From Synergistaceae bacterium DZ-S4 (GTDB lineage: Bacteria > Synergistota > Synergistia > Synergistales > Synergistaceae): a stretch of DNA of 40,431 nt. The notes below the pieces were generated by a model, which searched no databases, had not been told where the DNA came from, and was given only the letters and a program-made list of their open reading frames with translations. Positions 16,886 to 25,704 of this stretch are shown in pieces. The stretch's first letter is position 1. Each line of letters starts with the position of its first letter. The position numbers were made by a program, and so were the translations under genes. The DNA lies in assembly GCA_025943965.1 (NCBI GenBank), contig JAPCWD010000015.1:1-40431 (forward strand), given 5' to 3'.

Positions 16886-19800
16886 TTACCCGATTTTTCC
16901 TTTTATCAGCTCCGCCAAAATGCACATTCCAACATATCCGCCGGGGCCGACAAAACCATCGAGCCTCCGCATCCATGGCAGCCTGAGATCAAGAGTGGTC
17001 CACCTGCCATCGGGATCTCCCTGTATGACAGTTTCATGACTGCTGCATAAAATTTTTGTGATCTGAAGGCCGGGAGCCGCCGATCTGACAAAAGTCAGGT
17101 CCATCAGAAAATCAATCACAGGCGGCATCTTCCCGTAACGGTCTGTCGTCTCATCTTTAAGTGCCAGAGCCTCTTCGGGAGAGTCTGTTTTGAGCATCCT
17201 CCTGTAAAGAGTTACACGCAGGTTTTCCTGCGGGAGATAGTTTCCTGGTATGGCGGCCGGAAACCCTATCTCCACCTCTGCTGCTTTTTTCTTTTCTCCC
17301 TTTATCCTGGCGATCTCGTCGGCAAGCAGGTCACAGTATTTCTGGTATCCGACCCTAGTAGAATTGCCGTGCTGGGCTATACCGATGAGGTCTCCTCCTC
17401 CTCTTATCTGAAGGTCCCTCTGCGCAAGACTGTAACCTGCTCCAAGTTCATCCAGCTCCGCTATGGCCTCAAGTCTTTCGCTTGCCTCAACTGACAGATG
17501 CGCATCGTGAGGGTAGAAGAGGAACGCGTATGCCTGTTCTTCCCTTCTTCCGACACGGCCCCTCAGCTGGTACATCTGGGCAAGCCCGAGCTCGTGAGCA
17601 TCGTCAACGATGAGAGTATTTGCCATTGGTATGTCCAGACCGCTTTCGACAATAGTCGTGCATATCAGTATATCTATCTCACCCAGCGAGAATTTCATCA
17701 TAGTATTCTCCAGCTGGGCTTCCGGTGTCCTGCTGTGTGCGACTGCGATGCTGAGTTTTGGGAATAGCCTTTTAAGCATAACGGTACGTTCATGAATGTC
17801 ATTGATCCTGTTGTGTACGAAGAAGACCTGCCCTCCCCTGTTCTTCTCCCGCAGGACAGCACTTTTCAAAAGTTCCTCTGACCATGGTCTTACTACAGTA
17901 AGGACCGGCAATCTCCTTTGAGGGGGTGTCTGAAGCAGCGAGATGTCCCTGAGTCCGCTGATAGAGAGGGAAAGCGAACGGGGTATGGGAGTGGCTGAAA
18001 GCATGAGCACGTCAACTCCCGGCGTCATCTTTTTCAGATGCTCCTTGTGCATGACTCCGAACCGGTGCTCTTCATCCACGACGACAAGCCCCAGGTCTTT
18101 GAATAAGACGTCCTGGCTGAGAAGTCTGTGGGTCCCGATTATTATATCTACCTTGCCCTCTTTGAGGTCTTCCAGTATTTTTTTCTGGGCAGCGAACGGG
18201 ACAAACCTCGAAACGACCTCAACTCTTATCGGAAGGTTGCCGAACCTTGCAGAAAATGTCTCATAATGCTGTTGAGCGAGGAGCGTCGTCGGGGCAAGTA
18301 TCGCGACCTGGCTGCCGCCGAAGGCAGCCTTACCGGCTGCTCTGATCGCTACCTCTGTCTTGCCGAATCCAACGTCTCCCACAACCAGCCTGTCCATTGG
18401 AACAGGCCTTTCCATGTCATTCTCAACATCACGGATGGCCTTTATCTGGTCGTTGGTCTCAGCATAGATGAAACCATCCTCCAGTTCCTTCATCAATTCC
18501 CTGTTGGACGGGAAAGATAAGCCTTTTGTGAGTTCTCTTGCGGCATATATGCTGACAAGCTCTTTGGCGGCCTTTTCCGCCATCTCTTTAGCCTTGGCAG
18601 AGGCCTTTTTCCACAGTGTTCCCCTGAGGTTGTCAGGAACCGGTTCCTGGCCCTGCAGAGGCGCCCAGGGAGATATTTTGTAAAAATGGAGCACAGGGAT
18701 AAGAAGACGTCTTTCCTCGGCGAATTCCAGGACCAGATATTCTTCTTCTCCTTCATCTGTCTCTATCGTCTGCGGTCCCATATATCTGGAGACGCCGTAA
18801 TCATCATGTACGACCCATTGTCCCGGCAACAGACCGACTCCCCAGTCACTGGGAGCTATCACCTCTGTCCTGTGTCTCGAAAGCGAGACTCCGGAGAGCT
18901 CAAGATCCGTTAGGACAGCCTTTTTTGTCAGGACATCGACAAAGCCTTCAGAAAGCACTCCTTTGACAGCAGCGTAACCTCTTGATTCGGCCCATGAAAG
19001 GTTAAGTTTTGATTCAGAGAAGACTTCGACCGAAACGCCTTCTCTGAGAAGTTCTTCGCAGTAGTGATCGACATCCCTGAGTCTGCCCCTGAAAAGAGGA
19101 AACTGTTTGACAGCAAGTCTTAATGATGTATTTTTTACGTCTCTCGTTACCCTTATTCTTTTAAACTTCGTAAAAAAAACGCAGAGTTCCTCCCACTTTT
19201 TCCATGGGACAGCGTTTTGCCTGTCGCGTTCGAGGTTTTGCCACAGCCAGACAGAATTTTCTGCGGTCATATCAAGTCCTTTGGGATCGAAGAAAATGAC
19301 TCTCATATCATAGGGGAGATATTTTTCGAGTTCAGTCTCCTTTTTCGATATGAGGCTTTTAACAGAACATTTATTTAGGGTACGAAGGCTTTTTTGGGTC
19401 TCGGGGTCAAAAAACCTTATGCTTTCAATTTCGTCGTCAAAAAATTCAAGCCTTACTGGGTAAGGATCTGAAGGACTGAAGACGTCTATTATGCTGCCCC
19501 TTGAGACATATTGTCCAGGGGACCAGACAAGCTCGCTTCTCTCGTATCCCTTTTGTACAAGCCAGCCAAGGAGCCTTTGCCTTGGGTCGTTACTGCCCTT
19601 TTCTATCTCAAAATGATCTCCGCCCGCAGAAAACGGAGCAAGAAGAGATGCCGGAGTAGCGGCCATCGTCCCCCCATAGATCCTGAAGTGTTCAAGTATG
19701 CCTCCTCTTTGAACTTTGAGCGCCTCTGACCTGGATTCATCTTCCGTAAGGGGCATTTCGGGAAGCTCCGTGACCTTTTTGATCGTACCGAGAGTCTCGC

Positions 19801-19993
19801 AGTCAGCGGCAAAGTCCCTTACCTGTCTCTGGTCCGGAAGCAAAACAAGCAATGAGGTGTCGGGATCCCTTGCAGCCCAACTCCTCATTGCTCCCTTTGA
19901 TACAAGATGTACTGATTTATTCCGCAGCCATGCCTCTTCGTCAAGATCAAAGAGACTGCTTACCGGCCTGCCGTCTTTTTCTTTATCCTGCAT
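16886..19993 (-). CDS. mfd: Transcription-repair coupling factor Mfd
   Basis: ATP-dependent translocase that removes stalled RNA polymerase and recruits UvrA for nucleotide excision repair. About 1035 residues, slightly short for the family (about 1150). The N-terminal UvrB-like region includes the GSIIDVFSPSDPYPVRLEFFDDEIESIRFF stretch in two halves near 170. An RNA-polymerase interaction domain follows (GQWVVHDDYGVSRYMG near 395). The helicase core has Walker A GDVGFGKTEVAIRAA near 560, VVDEEHRFGV, LSATPIPRSL, TTIVESGLDIP and QLRGRVGRR. The C-terminal TRCF domain is present. ATG at 19993 is 5 bases after the pth stop; the frame is open to 20020. Confidence 0.96.
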   Translation of the reverse strand: MQDKEKDGRPVSSLFDLDEEAWLRNKSVHLVSKGAMRSWAARDPDTSLLVLLPDQRQVRDFAADCETLGTIKKVTELPEMPLTEDESRSEALKVQRGGILEHFRIYGGTMAATPASLLAPFSAGGDHFEIEKGSNDPRQRLLGWLVQKGYERSELVWSPGQYVSRGSIIDVFSPSDPYPVRLEFFDDEIESIRFFDPETQKSLRTLNKCSVKSLISKKETELEKYLPYDMRVIFFDPKGLDMTAENSVWLWQNLERDRQNAVPWKKWEELCVFFTKFKRIRVTRDVKNTSLRLAVKQFPLFRGRLRDVDHYCEELLREGVSVEVFSESKLNLSWAESRGYAAVKGVLSEGFVDVLTKKAVLTDLELSGVSLSRHRTEVIAPSDWGVGLLPGQWVVHDDYGVSRYMGPQTIETDEGEEEYLVLEFAEERRLLIPVLHFYKISPWAPLQGQEPVPDNLRGTLWKKASAKAKEMAEKAAKELVSIYAARELTKGLSFPSNRELMKELEDGFIYAETNDQIKAIRDVENDMERPVPMDRLVVGDVGFGKTEVAIRAAGKAAFGGSQVAILAPTTLLAQQHYETFSARFGNLPIRVEVVSRFVPFAAQKKILEDLKEGKVDIIIGTHRLLSQDVLFKDLGLVVVDEEHRFGVMHKEHLKKMTPGVDVLMLSATPIPRSLSLSISGLRDISLLQTPPQRRLPVLTVVRPWSEELLKSAVLREKNRGGQVFFVHNRINDIHERTVMLKRLFPKLSIAVAHSRTPEAQLENTMMKFSLGEIDILICTTIVESGLDIPMANTLIVDDAHELGLAQMYQLRGRVGRREEQAYAFLFYPHDAHLSVEASERLEAIAELDELGAGYSLAQRDLQIRGGGDLIGIAQHGNSTRVGYQKYCDLLADEIARIKGEKKKAAEVEIGFPAAIPGNYLPQENLRVTLYRRMLKTDSPEEALALKDETTDRYGKMPPVIDFLMDLTFVRSAAPGLQITKILCSSHETVIQGDPDGRWTTLDLRLPWMRRLDGFVGPGGYVGMCILAELIKGKIG

Positions 19994-19997
19994 TCTT

Positions 19998-20588
19998 TCA
20001 CGCTTTACCCAAGCCATCAAGCCTGAGTCCGTTGATGGAACTCATAGCTTTTTGGATATCGTCTTTCAGCCAGATATTGAGGGCTTCCCATGCGATATCC
20101 TCGAGTTTATGCCACATATCCTTCTGGCCAGGAGGTATCCTGCCAAGGACCCAGTCAGCCATATTAACGGCTCCCTGCGGTTCGCCGACACCTATCCTGA
20201 GCCTTGGAACATCGAATGTTTTCAGGGCTCCCAGGATCGACATCATTCCCTTTTGTCCTCCTGCCGAGCCTTTTTCCCTGATCCGGATCCTTCCGAAGGG
20301 AAGCGCGGCATCGTCATATATGACAAGGATATCGGACGGTACGATGTTCTGGTAGTTTACAGCCTCAACTACAGCGAGACCGCTTAGGTTCATATATGTA
20401 TACGGCTTCAGCAGGCAGATCTTCTCACCGTTATGAAACACAGGCCCCCAAAAAGCCCCTCTGAATTTCATTCTGGGTTCGGAGAGTCCCAGCCTTGAAA
20501 CAAAAGAATCTATCATGAGCCAACCTGCGTTATGCCTGGTCCAGGCATACTCAACACCAGGATTTCCAAGGCCTACGATCAGTTTCAT
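19998..20588 (-). CDS. pth: Peptidyl-tRNA hydrolase
   Basis: Releases peptidyl moieties from tRNAs that dropped off the ribosome. 196 residues, normal for bacterial Pth. The N-terminal signature MKLIVGLGNPGVEYAWTRHN contains the catalytic His (near residue 19). The second signature GSAGGQKGMMSIL lies near 110, followed by RLRIGVGEP. It sits between rplY and mfd, the same order as in Bacillus subtilis. Confidence 0.97.
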   Translation of the reverse strand: MKLIVGLGNPGVEYAWTRHNAGWLMIDSFVSRLGLSEPRMKFRGAFWGPVFHNGEKICLLKPYTYMNLSGLAVVEAVNYQNIVPSDILVIYDDAALPFGRIRIREKGSAGGQKGMMSILGALKTFDVPRLRIGVGEPQGAVNMADWVLGRIPPGQKDMWHKLEDIAWEALNIWLKDDIQKAMSSINGLRLDGLGKA

Positions 20589-20612
20589 AACGGAGTCACG
20601 TTTTCTCCTGTT

Positions 20613-21284
20613 TTAATCTTTATCTTCTTCCTTTGCTTTGCCCTTTGCAACTACTTCGACTTCGGCCTTTTCTCCCTCAAGTCCCTCTTCTTCGGTCTCC
20701 GCAGCAGCTCTGGGCTGGGTTATCTGAAGTATAAGAGTATCCGCAGGAGTATGAAGATCGCAACCCTCGGGCAGGGCAAGATCCCTGACAAAAATTTCGT
20801 CTCCTAGTTTGAGCTCGGCAACGTCTATCACAATGTCCTCCGGGATGTCGCGGGGTTTGATATCGACTGAGACAGACCTGGTTATCTGATTGAGGAGACC
20901 GCCCTCTTTGACTCCGGGGGCATTTTCTCTGTTTATCACCCTGATCGGTATTTCGACCTTGATCTTATGTCCCCTCAGGACCTGGTAAAAGTCTATGTGA
21001 CGGATGTTCTGACTGATCGGATGGCGCTGGACATCCCTGATGAGAGCCATGCACTCCTTGCCGTCGGGCATCGTCAGCTCGATAACGGTCGTCTCTCTTG
21101 CCTCGCTGTTCGCTATGGGCGCGATAGCTCTTGCGGAAACCGTCCCGGCAAGCCCGAGTTTATGTTCTGGTCCGTAAAGTATGACAGGGACCATGTTTTT
21201 TGAACGGATCTTCCTGCATGCTCCGGTACCCGTCGTCTCTCTTACTGTAAATTCGATCTTGTGCTGCTGTTTTTTTGCTGCCAT
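20613..21284 (-). CDS. rplY: 50S ribosomal protein L25, long form (TL5/CTC type)
   Basis: 5S rRNA-binding ribosomal protein. 223 residues: an L25 N-terminal domain (RETTGTGACRKIRSKNMVPVILYGPE) followed by the beta-rich TL5/CTC C-terminal domain (VPVRVINRENAPGVKEGG-like stretch near 115, then GDEIFVRDLALPEGCDL). A charged, Glu/Lys-rich tail closes it. AGGAGG precedes the ATG. The gene lies between prs and pth, where ctc lies in Bacillus. Confidence 0.96.
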   Translation of the reverse strand: MAAKKQQHKIEFTVRETTGTGACRKIRSKNMVPVILYGPEHKLGLAGTVSARAIAPIANSEARETTVIELTMPDGKECMALIRDVQRHPISQNIRHIDFYQVLRGHKIKVEIPIRVINRENAPGVKEGGLLNQITRSVSVDIKPRDIPEDIVIDVAELKLGDEIFVRDLALPEGCDLHTPADTLILQITQPRAAAETEEEGLEGEKAEVEVVAKGKAKEEDKD

Positions 21285-21381
21285 CAGTGTTTCCTCCTCA
21301 GAAAATATATGCTTGCTGATATTTTTTTTGCTCTATGCTTTTCAGCGGCAAAACCCGCCGCGGTGATACCCAGGTTCGTTC

Positions 21382-22353
21382 CTACCTGAAAAGGATGCTT
21401 ACGGAATGTTCCGAATGGATCCTCCTCAGAGCCTCCGCAAAAAGCGGCGCGATCGGAAGAACAGTCAGTCTGTCGAACTTTTTCTCTTCTTTTAGCGGAA
21501 TAGTGTCCGTCACGACCACTTCTTTGATAAGAGACGACTTCAGCCTGTCTATTGCAGGCCCGGAGAGAACTCCGTGGGTGGCGCAGGCGTAGATCTCCTT
21601 TGCGCCTCTTGCACGGAGAGCTTCAGCTGCCTTGACCATAGTACCGGCAGTGTCGATTATGTCGTCTACGAGGATCGCTGTCCTTCCCTCGATGTTTCCT
21701 ATTATCTCCATAACTTCGCAGACATTCGTCACTTCGTGTGAGCGCCTCTTGTCGACTATGGCAAGATCGGCGTTTCCTATCTGTTCTGCAAACTTTCTTG
21801 CCCTGACGACCCCTCCGATATCAGGGGAGACAACTGTCACAAGTCCCTGATCGATATCTTTCTTAAGAGTCCTGTGAAAGTAGGATGCAAGAAGCGGTAC
21901 ACCGGTCAGATGATCGACTGGGATGTCAAAGAATCCCTGTATCTGTCCCGCGTGAAGATCTGCTGAGATCACTCTGTCTGCTCCTGCCTTTTCAAGAAGG
22001 TTGGCGATCAGTTTTGATGTGATGGGCTCCCTCGAGCGCGTCTTCCTGTCCTGCCTCGCATATCCGAAATACGGCATGACCAGATTGACACGGTATACGG
22101 ATGCTCTCCTCAGAGCATCGACAATGATAAGAAGTTCCATAAGGTGTTCGTTTGCCGGTTCGCATGTAGGCTGTACCACATATACGTCCGCACCCCTTAC
22201 GCTCTCTTCTATCGAAACGCCTATCTCTCCGTCGGAAAACCTGAAGAGTTTTGACGCCGAAAGGGGAACTCCAAGATTCATGCAAATGCTCTCAGCAAAC
22301 TGTTGATGAGCGCTCCCCGAAAAAATTTTGACCTCCCTCAAACCTGCAGACAT
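21382..22353 (-). CDS. prs: Ribose-phosphate pyrophosphokinase (PRPP synthetase)
   Basis: Makes 5-phosphoribosyl 1-diphosphate from ribose 5-phosphate and ATP for nucleotide, His and Trp synthesis. 323 residues, class I. Visible motifs: FSDGEIGVSIEESVRG near residue 43, MPYFGYARQDRKTRSREPIT near 95, the metal-binding SADLHAGQIQGFFDIPVDHL near 130, and the PRPP loop VDDIIDTAGTMVKAAEAL near 220. It starts one base after the glmU stop, so the two are almost certainly cotranscribed. Confidence 0.97.
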   Translation of the reverse strand: MSAGLREVKIFSGSAHQQFAESICMNLGVPLSASKLFRFSDGEIGVSIEESVRGADVYVVQPTCEPANEHLMELLIIVDALRRASVYRVNLVMPYFGYARQDRKTRSREPITSKLIANLLEKAGADRVISADLHAGQIQGFFDIPVDHLTGVPLLASYFHRTLKKDIDQGLVTVVSPDIGGVVRARKFAEQIGNADLAIVDKRRSHEVTNVCEVMEIIGNIEGRTAILVDDIIDTAGTMVKAAEALRARGAKEIYACATHGVLSGPAIDRLKSSLIKEVVVTDTIPLKEEKKFDRLTVLPIAPLFAEALRRIHSEHSVSILFR

Positions 22354-22354
22354 G

Positions 22355-23752
22355 TCAATTTCCTCCCTTGCGGATCTTCCTGCGGGAACTCCAGCCTTCT
22401 ATATTTTTCTGTCTTGCCCTCGCGACTCCAAGCGCGCCGTCGGGAATATCCTGCGTTATCACCGAACCTGCCGCTGTCACGACATCGTCCCCGATCGTCA
22501 CCGGTGCTACAAACATTGTATCACTGCCGACAAAACAATTGTTGCCAATTTTTGTAAAATTCTTTTTTTCTCCGTCATAATTGCAGGTTATCGTACCAGC
22601 GCCTATGTTGGTCTTTTCACCGATATCAGCATCCCCGACATAAGAGAGGTGAGGCACTTTTGCCCCGCTTCGCACTGTGCTTTTTTTGATCTCTACGAAC
22701 CTTCCCACATGAACATCAGAGTGAAGCTCGGCGCCGTCACGAATAAACACAAATGGGCCCACTGTTGACCTTTCGCCAACTCTGCTTTTTTTGATCCTTA
22801 CCGATCCGACTATCTCGACGCAGTCTTCAAGGACGGAGTCCGAAATGACGGTAAAGCTGCCCACTGTGCATCCGCTTCCTATCGATGTCCTTCCCCACAG
22901 CTGAACACTTGGCCAGATCTCGACATCCTCTCCCAGCTCGACTTTTGGACCTATCCACGTTGAGGCCGGGTCATTGCATCTTACGCCGCTGTCCATCCAT
23001 TTATCGAGTATCCTTTTCTTCATTACCGAGGCTGCCGCGGCAAGCTGGTTGGGGTCGTTTATCCCGAGGAATTCGGTCGCATCGGACGCCTTCACGGCAT
23101 CAGTGCGCCCTCCGTCTTGCTCTATAAGGGCAACTGCATCCGGCAGGTAGTACTCCTTCTGGCTGTTAACACAGTTCAGCCCGTCAATTACCGAGGATAG
23201 CGCGGAGGTTTTGAAAACATACATCCCGCTGTTCACTTCACGGCATTTTCTTTCATCAGGGGTCGCGTCCTTGTGTTCGACTATCCTTACTGAAAGTCCG
23301 TCTCTAATGACCCTGCCGTAACCGGCCGGGTCCGGAAGGTCAAAACTCAGAAAGCTGCAGCTGTTATCATTTTCAATGTGGGCATTTATGAATTTACGGA
23401 GGGTGTCTGCTTTTATCAGCGGAGTGTCGCCCGGCAGGATAACCACGTTCTCATAATCCTTCCACCAGTCCCGGGCAAGCCTTGCTGCGTGCCCCGTGCC
23501 GAGCTGCTCTTTCTGCCATAATACATTTATTTCGGAGAACTCGCCTTTGATCCATTCTTCGACAATCTCTCCCGAAAAGCCTACCATTACGGATATATCT
23601 TTGAAACCTGCAGATATCAATTCTGAAAGCGGATAGTAAAGGAGTGGTTCTTCCAGTATTTTATGAAGGACTTTGGGTGTCTTACTGCGCATTCGTGTAC
23701 CTTTGCCTGCTGCGAGTATCAATACACAGATTTTGTTCTGTCCATGCTGCAT
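22355..23752 (-). CDS. glmU: Bifunctional GlmU: N-acetylglucosamine-1-phosphate uridyltransferase / glucosamine-1-phosphate acetyltransferase
   Basis: Makes UDP-GlcNAc for peptidoglycan and other polymers, acting after GlmM (also encoded here). About 465 residues. The N-terminal nucleotidyltransferase domain carries LAAGKGTRMRSKTPKVLH near residue 15 and WQKEQLGTGHAARLA and LPGDTPLI near 75-105. The C-terminal left-handed beta-helix of hexapeptide repeats runs from about 255 and includes NIGAGTITCNYDG near 385. An upstream ATG at 23773 exists. The ATG at 23752 is preferred because AAAGGAG lies 8 bases before it. Confidence 0.97.
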   Translation of the reverse strand: MQHGQNKICVLILAAGKGTRMRSKTPKVLHKILEEPLLYYPLSELISAGFKDISVMVGFSGEIVEEWIKGEFSEINVLWQKEQLGTGHAARLARDWWKDYENVVILPGDTPLIKADTLRKFINAHIENDNSCSFLSFDLPDPAGYGRVIRDGLSVRIVEHKDATPDERKCREVNSGMYVFKTSALSSVIDGLNCVNSQKEYYLPDAVALIEQDGGRTDAVKASDATEFLGINDPNQLAAAASVMKKRILDKWMDSGVRCNDPASTWIGPKVELGEDVEIWPSVQLWGRTSIGSGCTVGSFTVISDSVLEDCVEIVGSVRIKKSRVGERSTVGPFVFIRDGAELHSDVHVGRFVEIKKSTVRSGAKVPHLSYVGDADIGEKTNIGAGTITCNYDGEKKNFTKIGNNCFVGSDTMFVAPVTIGDDVVTAAGSVITQDIPDGALGVARARQKNIEGWSSRRKIRKGGN

Positions 23753-23844
23753 GACTCCGGCTCCTTTCATCAAAAAAGATAGTATTATAAAACACAGTAA
23801 AACATTGGGAAGGCATTTTGCCTGCCTACCCGGCCACTGATCGG

Positions 23845-23918
23845 TGGCTGGGGTGGATGGATTCGAACCATCGGTGGCGGATCCAAAGTCCGCTGCCTTT
23901 CCTCTTGGCTACACCCCA
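23845..23918 (-). tRNA. tRNA-Gln (anticodon TTG)
   Basis: On the minus strand a 74-base cloverleaf begins TGGGGTG and ends CACCCCA-G-CCA, with a 7-bp acceptor stem and an encoded CCA. The anticodon arm is GCGGA-CTTTGGA-TCCGC, giving TTG at 34-36 (reads CAA). The T arm contains GGTTCGAATCC. It lies about 90 bases upstream of glmU on the same strand and may share its transcript. Confidence 0.97.
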
Positions 23919-23934
23919 TTAACGTGCAACGGAC

Positions 23935-23964
23935 ATTATAGCTTGTATGTAGAAAATTACGCAA
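23935..23964 (-). promoter_or_regulatory. Predicted promoter of tRNA-Gln (and possibly the glmU group)
   Basis: On the minus strand: -35-like TTGCGT (23959-23964), an 18-base spacer and a perfect -10 TATAAT (23935-23940), 16 bases upstream of the tRNA 5' end. This is the best promoter before the glmU-prs-rplY-pth-mfd-mazG genes. Confidence 0.65.
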
Positions 23965-23977
23965 GTAGACGCATCTT

Positions 23978-23991
23978 ACAATTATTATCGT
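23978..23991. promoter_or_regulatory. Imperfect AT-rich dyad, possible Fur-family box
   Basis: ACAATTATTATCGT matches its own reverse complement at 10 of 14 positions and has the A/T-rich look of PerR/Zur-type boxes. It lies between the divergent tRNA-Gln and Fur-family promoters, about 45 bases before the regulator's -10, which would suit autoregulation. The match is weak and the idea is inference. Confidence 0.25.
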
Positions 23992-24012
23992 TTAAGTATT
24001 TTTCCCTTCATA

Positions 24013-24041
24013 TATACATTTTTTTCTATATGATTTATAAT
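24013..24041 (+). promoter_or_regulatory. Predicted promoter of the Fur-family gene
   Basis: TATACA (24013-24018, 4 of 6 matches to -35), a 17-base spacer and a perfect -10 TATAAT (24036-24041), about 45 bases upstream of the start codon. TTATAAT overlapping the -10 equals one half of a PerR box, but the other half is poor. Confidence 0.5.
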
Positions 24042-24084
24042 TAGTTCTAAGTCGGATTCTATACAAACCGGAGGTAGCAAATTT

Positions 24085-24513
24085 ATGTGGACAGTTAGTG
24101 AAGGAATAAACGTTCTCAGGGGACGAGGTGCGAAGATAACGGCTCAGAGGATCGCGATCCTTAAGCAGCTGGAAGGCAGGACTGACCACCCCTCGGCTGA
24201 CATTCTCTATAAGGAGCTTTCGGTAGATTATCCTACCATGTCAGTCGCAACAGTTTACAGCACGGCACAGCTTCTTGCCGACGCCGGGCTGATCAAGATA
24301 CTGAGCATAGACGACAAGAGAGTTTATTTTGATCCGACAACGTCGACACACGGACACTTTCTCTGCAGAAACTGCGGCAAGCTGGTGGACCTGAGCATCG
24401 ACGAAGAGGGATTTTTCAAGTCGGCAAGCACAGCTCAGAACAGCATAGCACAGATAGACAACGCAGAAGTTTTTCTTTACGGCCTTTGCACAGATTGCTT
24501 CAGCAAAAAATAA
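24085..24513 (+). CDS. Fur-family transcriptional regulator (PerR/Zur-like)
   Basis: Metal-dependent DNA-binding repressor. 142 residues. The N-terminal winged helix includes KITAQRIAILKQLEGRTDHPSADILYKEL and the recognition-helix stretch TMSVATVYSTAQLLADAGLIK. The dimerisation half has THGHFLCRNCGKLVDL near residue 90-105 and CTDC at the C-terminus, together the two CxxC pairs of the structural zinc site. The HGHFLC motif suits PerR or Fur, but Zur or a peroxide sensor cannot be told apart from sequence alone. GGAGG is about 10 bases before the ATG. It heads a two-gene plus-strand island with an exported protein. Confidence 0.9.
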   Translation: MWTVSEGINVLRGRGAKITAQRIAILKQLEGRTDHPSADILYKELSVDYPTMSVATVYSTAQLLADAGLIKILSIDDKRVYFDPTTSTHGHFLCRNCGKLVDLSIDEEGFFKSASTAQNSIAQIDNAEVFLYGLCTDCFSKK

Positions 24514-24527
24514 AAGAAGCAGCCGAT

Positions 24528-25646
24528 TTGATCAGAATTGCTGAAAGTCTGCACCATATCGTAACAAAGACCGCGATCACCCTTCTATTTGCAGCGATAT
24601 CGTTGTCGACAGCTAATGTTGTTTTTTCCCCTGCGATGGCAGGAGAAACTCAGCCCCCTCTCTACAAGATCACTATCCCGATGGAGACAGGTGAAAATGT
24701 GACAGTTGTCACATCTGATAGAGATAGCTATGTAGTCGGTCAGGTCACGGCACTGCCACAGACCACCAGGTGGCCGAGCTACAGCGCAAGTGCATGGGGA
24801 GACCCGGGAGATGTGTGCGCATCTGCTGTTAACGCCTTACACATGCTTGTTTCGATAGAGAAAGAAAAGGGGAGGACTCTGAGTATCATACCGCGTGAGA
24901 CAATAGCGCCGGCCGCGGGCCCCGGAGCTTCGATAGTAATATCTTCACAGGCAGGCACAGGCATATTCGGAGCATGGGCTCCCCCGGTAGGATCAAAAAT
25001 TACAGTCGTAAAAAAAGTGACCGGTCTTGCTGCCCCTCTCTCCGCAGGAAACCTCCCGGCAAGAGGAGACACCCTGCTGATCTCAGTTCAGGAAAGGGAC
25101 TTTGGTTATATGGCTGAGATCGAAAACAGGCCAGGCGGGAGGGTGATCCAGTGGAGCAAAGAGGGATACCTGGTCATCGCCCGCGTCATTAGACCGCTGG
25201 GGGGAACGGGACGCTTTGAAGGGACCTTGTTCCAGAAGACCGGAGCATTGAGGGCAAACCACTGCGGGGTCATCGATTTCAGTTCCTCGCAGAGAGGAAA
25301 GATCGGAGGCTTTCAGATAATACCCTGGGATCACGCCCTCCTTTCAAAAGAAATGCAGGGTTCCTGGGATATGACACAGTGGATGATCATAGGTCCGCCT
25401 GACGGAAAATCCATGATGGGGGGAACCCCGCCTCTTTTTAAAGAAGTTTTGGTACCGGGCCCGGCCGAAGGAGAAAGCCTCTGGGATATATGGTCGACTT
25501 ATGGCAGAAGATCTCTCCTGCTTGTCAGAAAAAACGGCGGCGCGTGGCAGAGACTTCCTGATGCAGAGGGAAGGAACGACAACGCCCTGAAAGACATCAC
25601 CCACCTAAGGATATACTTCCCCACTACCGCCGAACCGGCAAAATAG
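24528..25646 (+). CDS. Exported protein of unknown function
   Basis: I do not recognise a family. From TTG 24528 the product has about 372 residues. A hydrophobic segment with basic lead (HHIVTKTAITLLFAAISLS...) ends in FSPAMA, a typical signal peptidase I site before GETQ, so export is likely. There are only two Cys after the signal region, and no enzyme motif, repeat or further membrane segment is obvious. It is rich in Gly, Pro and beta-type stretches, with three Trp in or near FQIIPWDH and GSWDMTQWMIIGPP. The frame opens at TTG 24486, inside the regulator gene; TTG 24528 after AAAGAAG is another candidate. The start is therefore uncertain. It is probably cotranscribed with the Fur-family gene and closed by the terminator at 25668. 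Confidence 0.75.
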   Translation: MIRIAESLHHIVTKTAITLLFAAISLSTANVVFSPAMAGETQPPLYKITIPMETGENVTVVTSDRDSYVVGQVTALPQTTRWPSYSASAWGDPGDVCASAVNALHMLVSIEKEKGRTLSIIPRETIAPAAGPGASIVISSQAGTGIFGAWAPPVGSKITVVKKVTGLAAPLSAGNLPARGDTLLISVQERDFGYMAEIENRPGGRVIQWSKEGYLVIARVIRPLGGTGRFEGTLFQKTGALRANHCGVIDFSSSQRGKIGGFQIIPWDHALLSKEMQGSWDMTQWMIIGPPDGKSMMGGTPPLFKEVLVPGPAEGESLWDIWSTYGRRSLLLVRKNGGAWQRLPDAEGRNDNALKDITHLRIYFPTTAEPAK

Positions 25647-25667
25647 AATATGCGGGATATTACCATT

Positions 25668-25697
25668 AAAAAAGTGTGGCAGATGCCACACTTTTTT
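25668..25697. terminator. Bidirectional intrinsic terminator between the exported-protein gene and galU
   Basis: AAAAAAGTGTGGC, a 3-base loop region and GCCACACTTTTTT form a strong stem with A/T tails on both sides. It lies between convergent genes and can terminate transcription from either strand. Confidence 0.9.
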
Positions 25698-25704
25698 GCT
25701 TTTT

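Noticed and set aside
21285..21381. Hairpin GCGGC/GCCGC with following bases between prs and rplY as an intrinsic terminator
   Set aside because: The stem is short and not followed by a T-tract on the minus strand, and the genes are in a conserved operon order.
23844..24044. Open frame beginning MAGVDGFEPSVADPKSAAF
   Set aside because: It is the antisense reading of tRNA-Gln, a common false gene.
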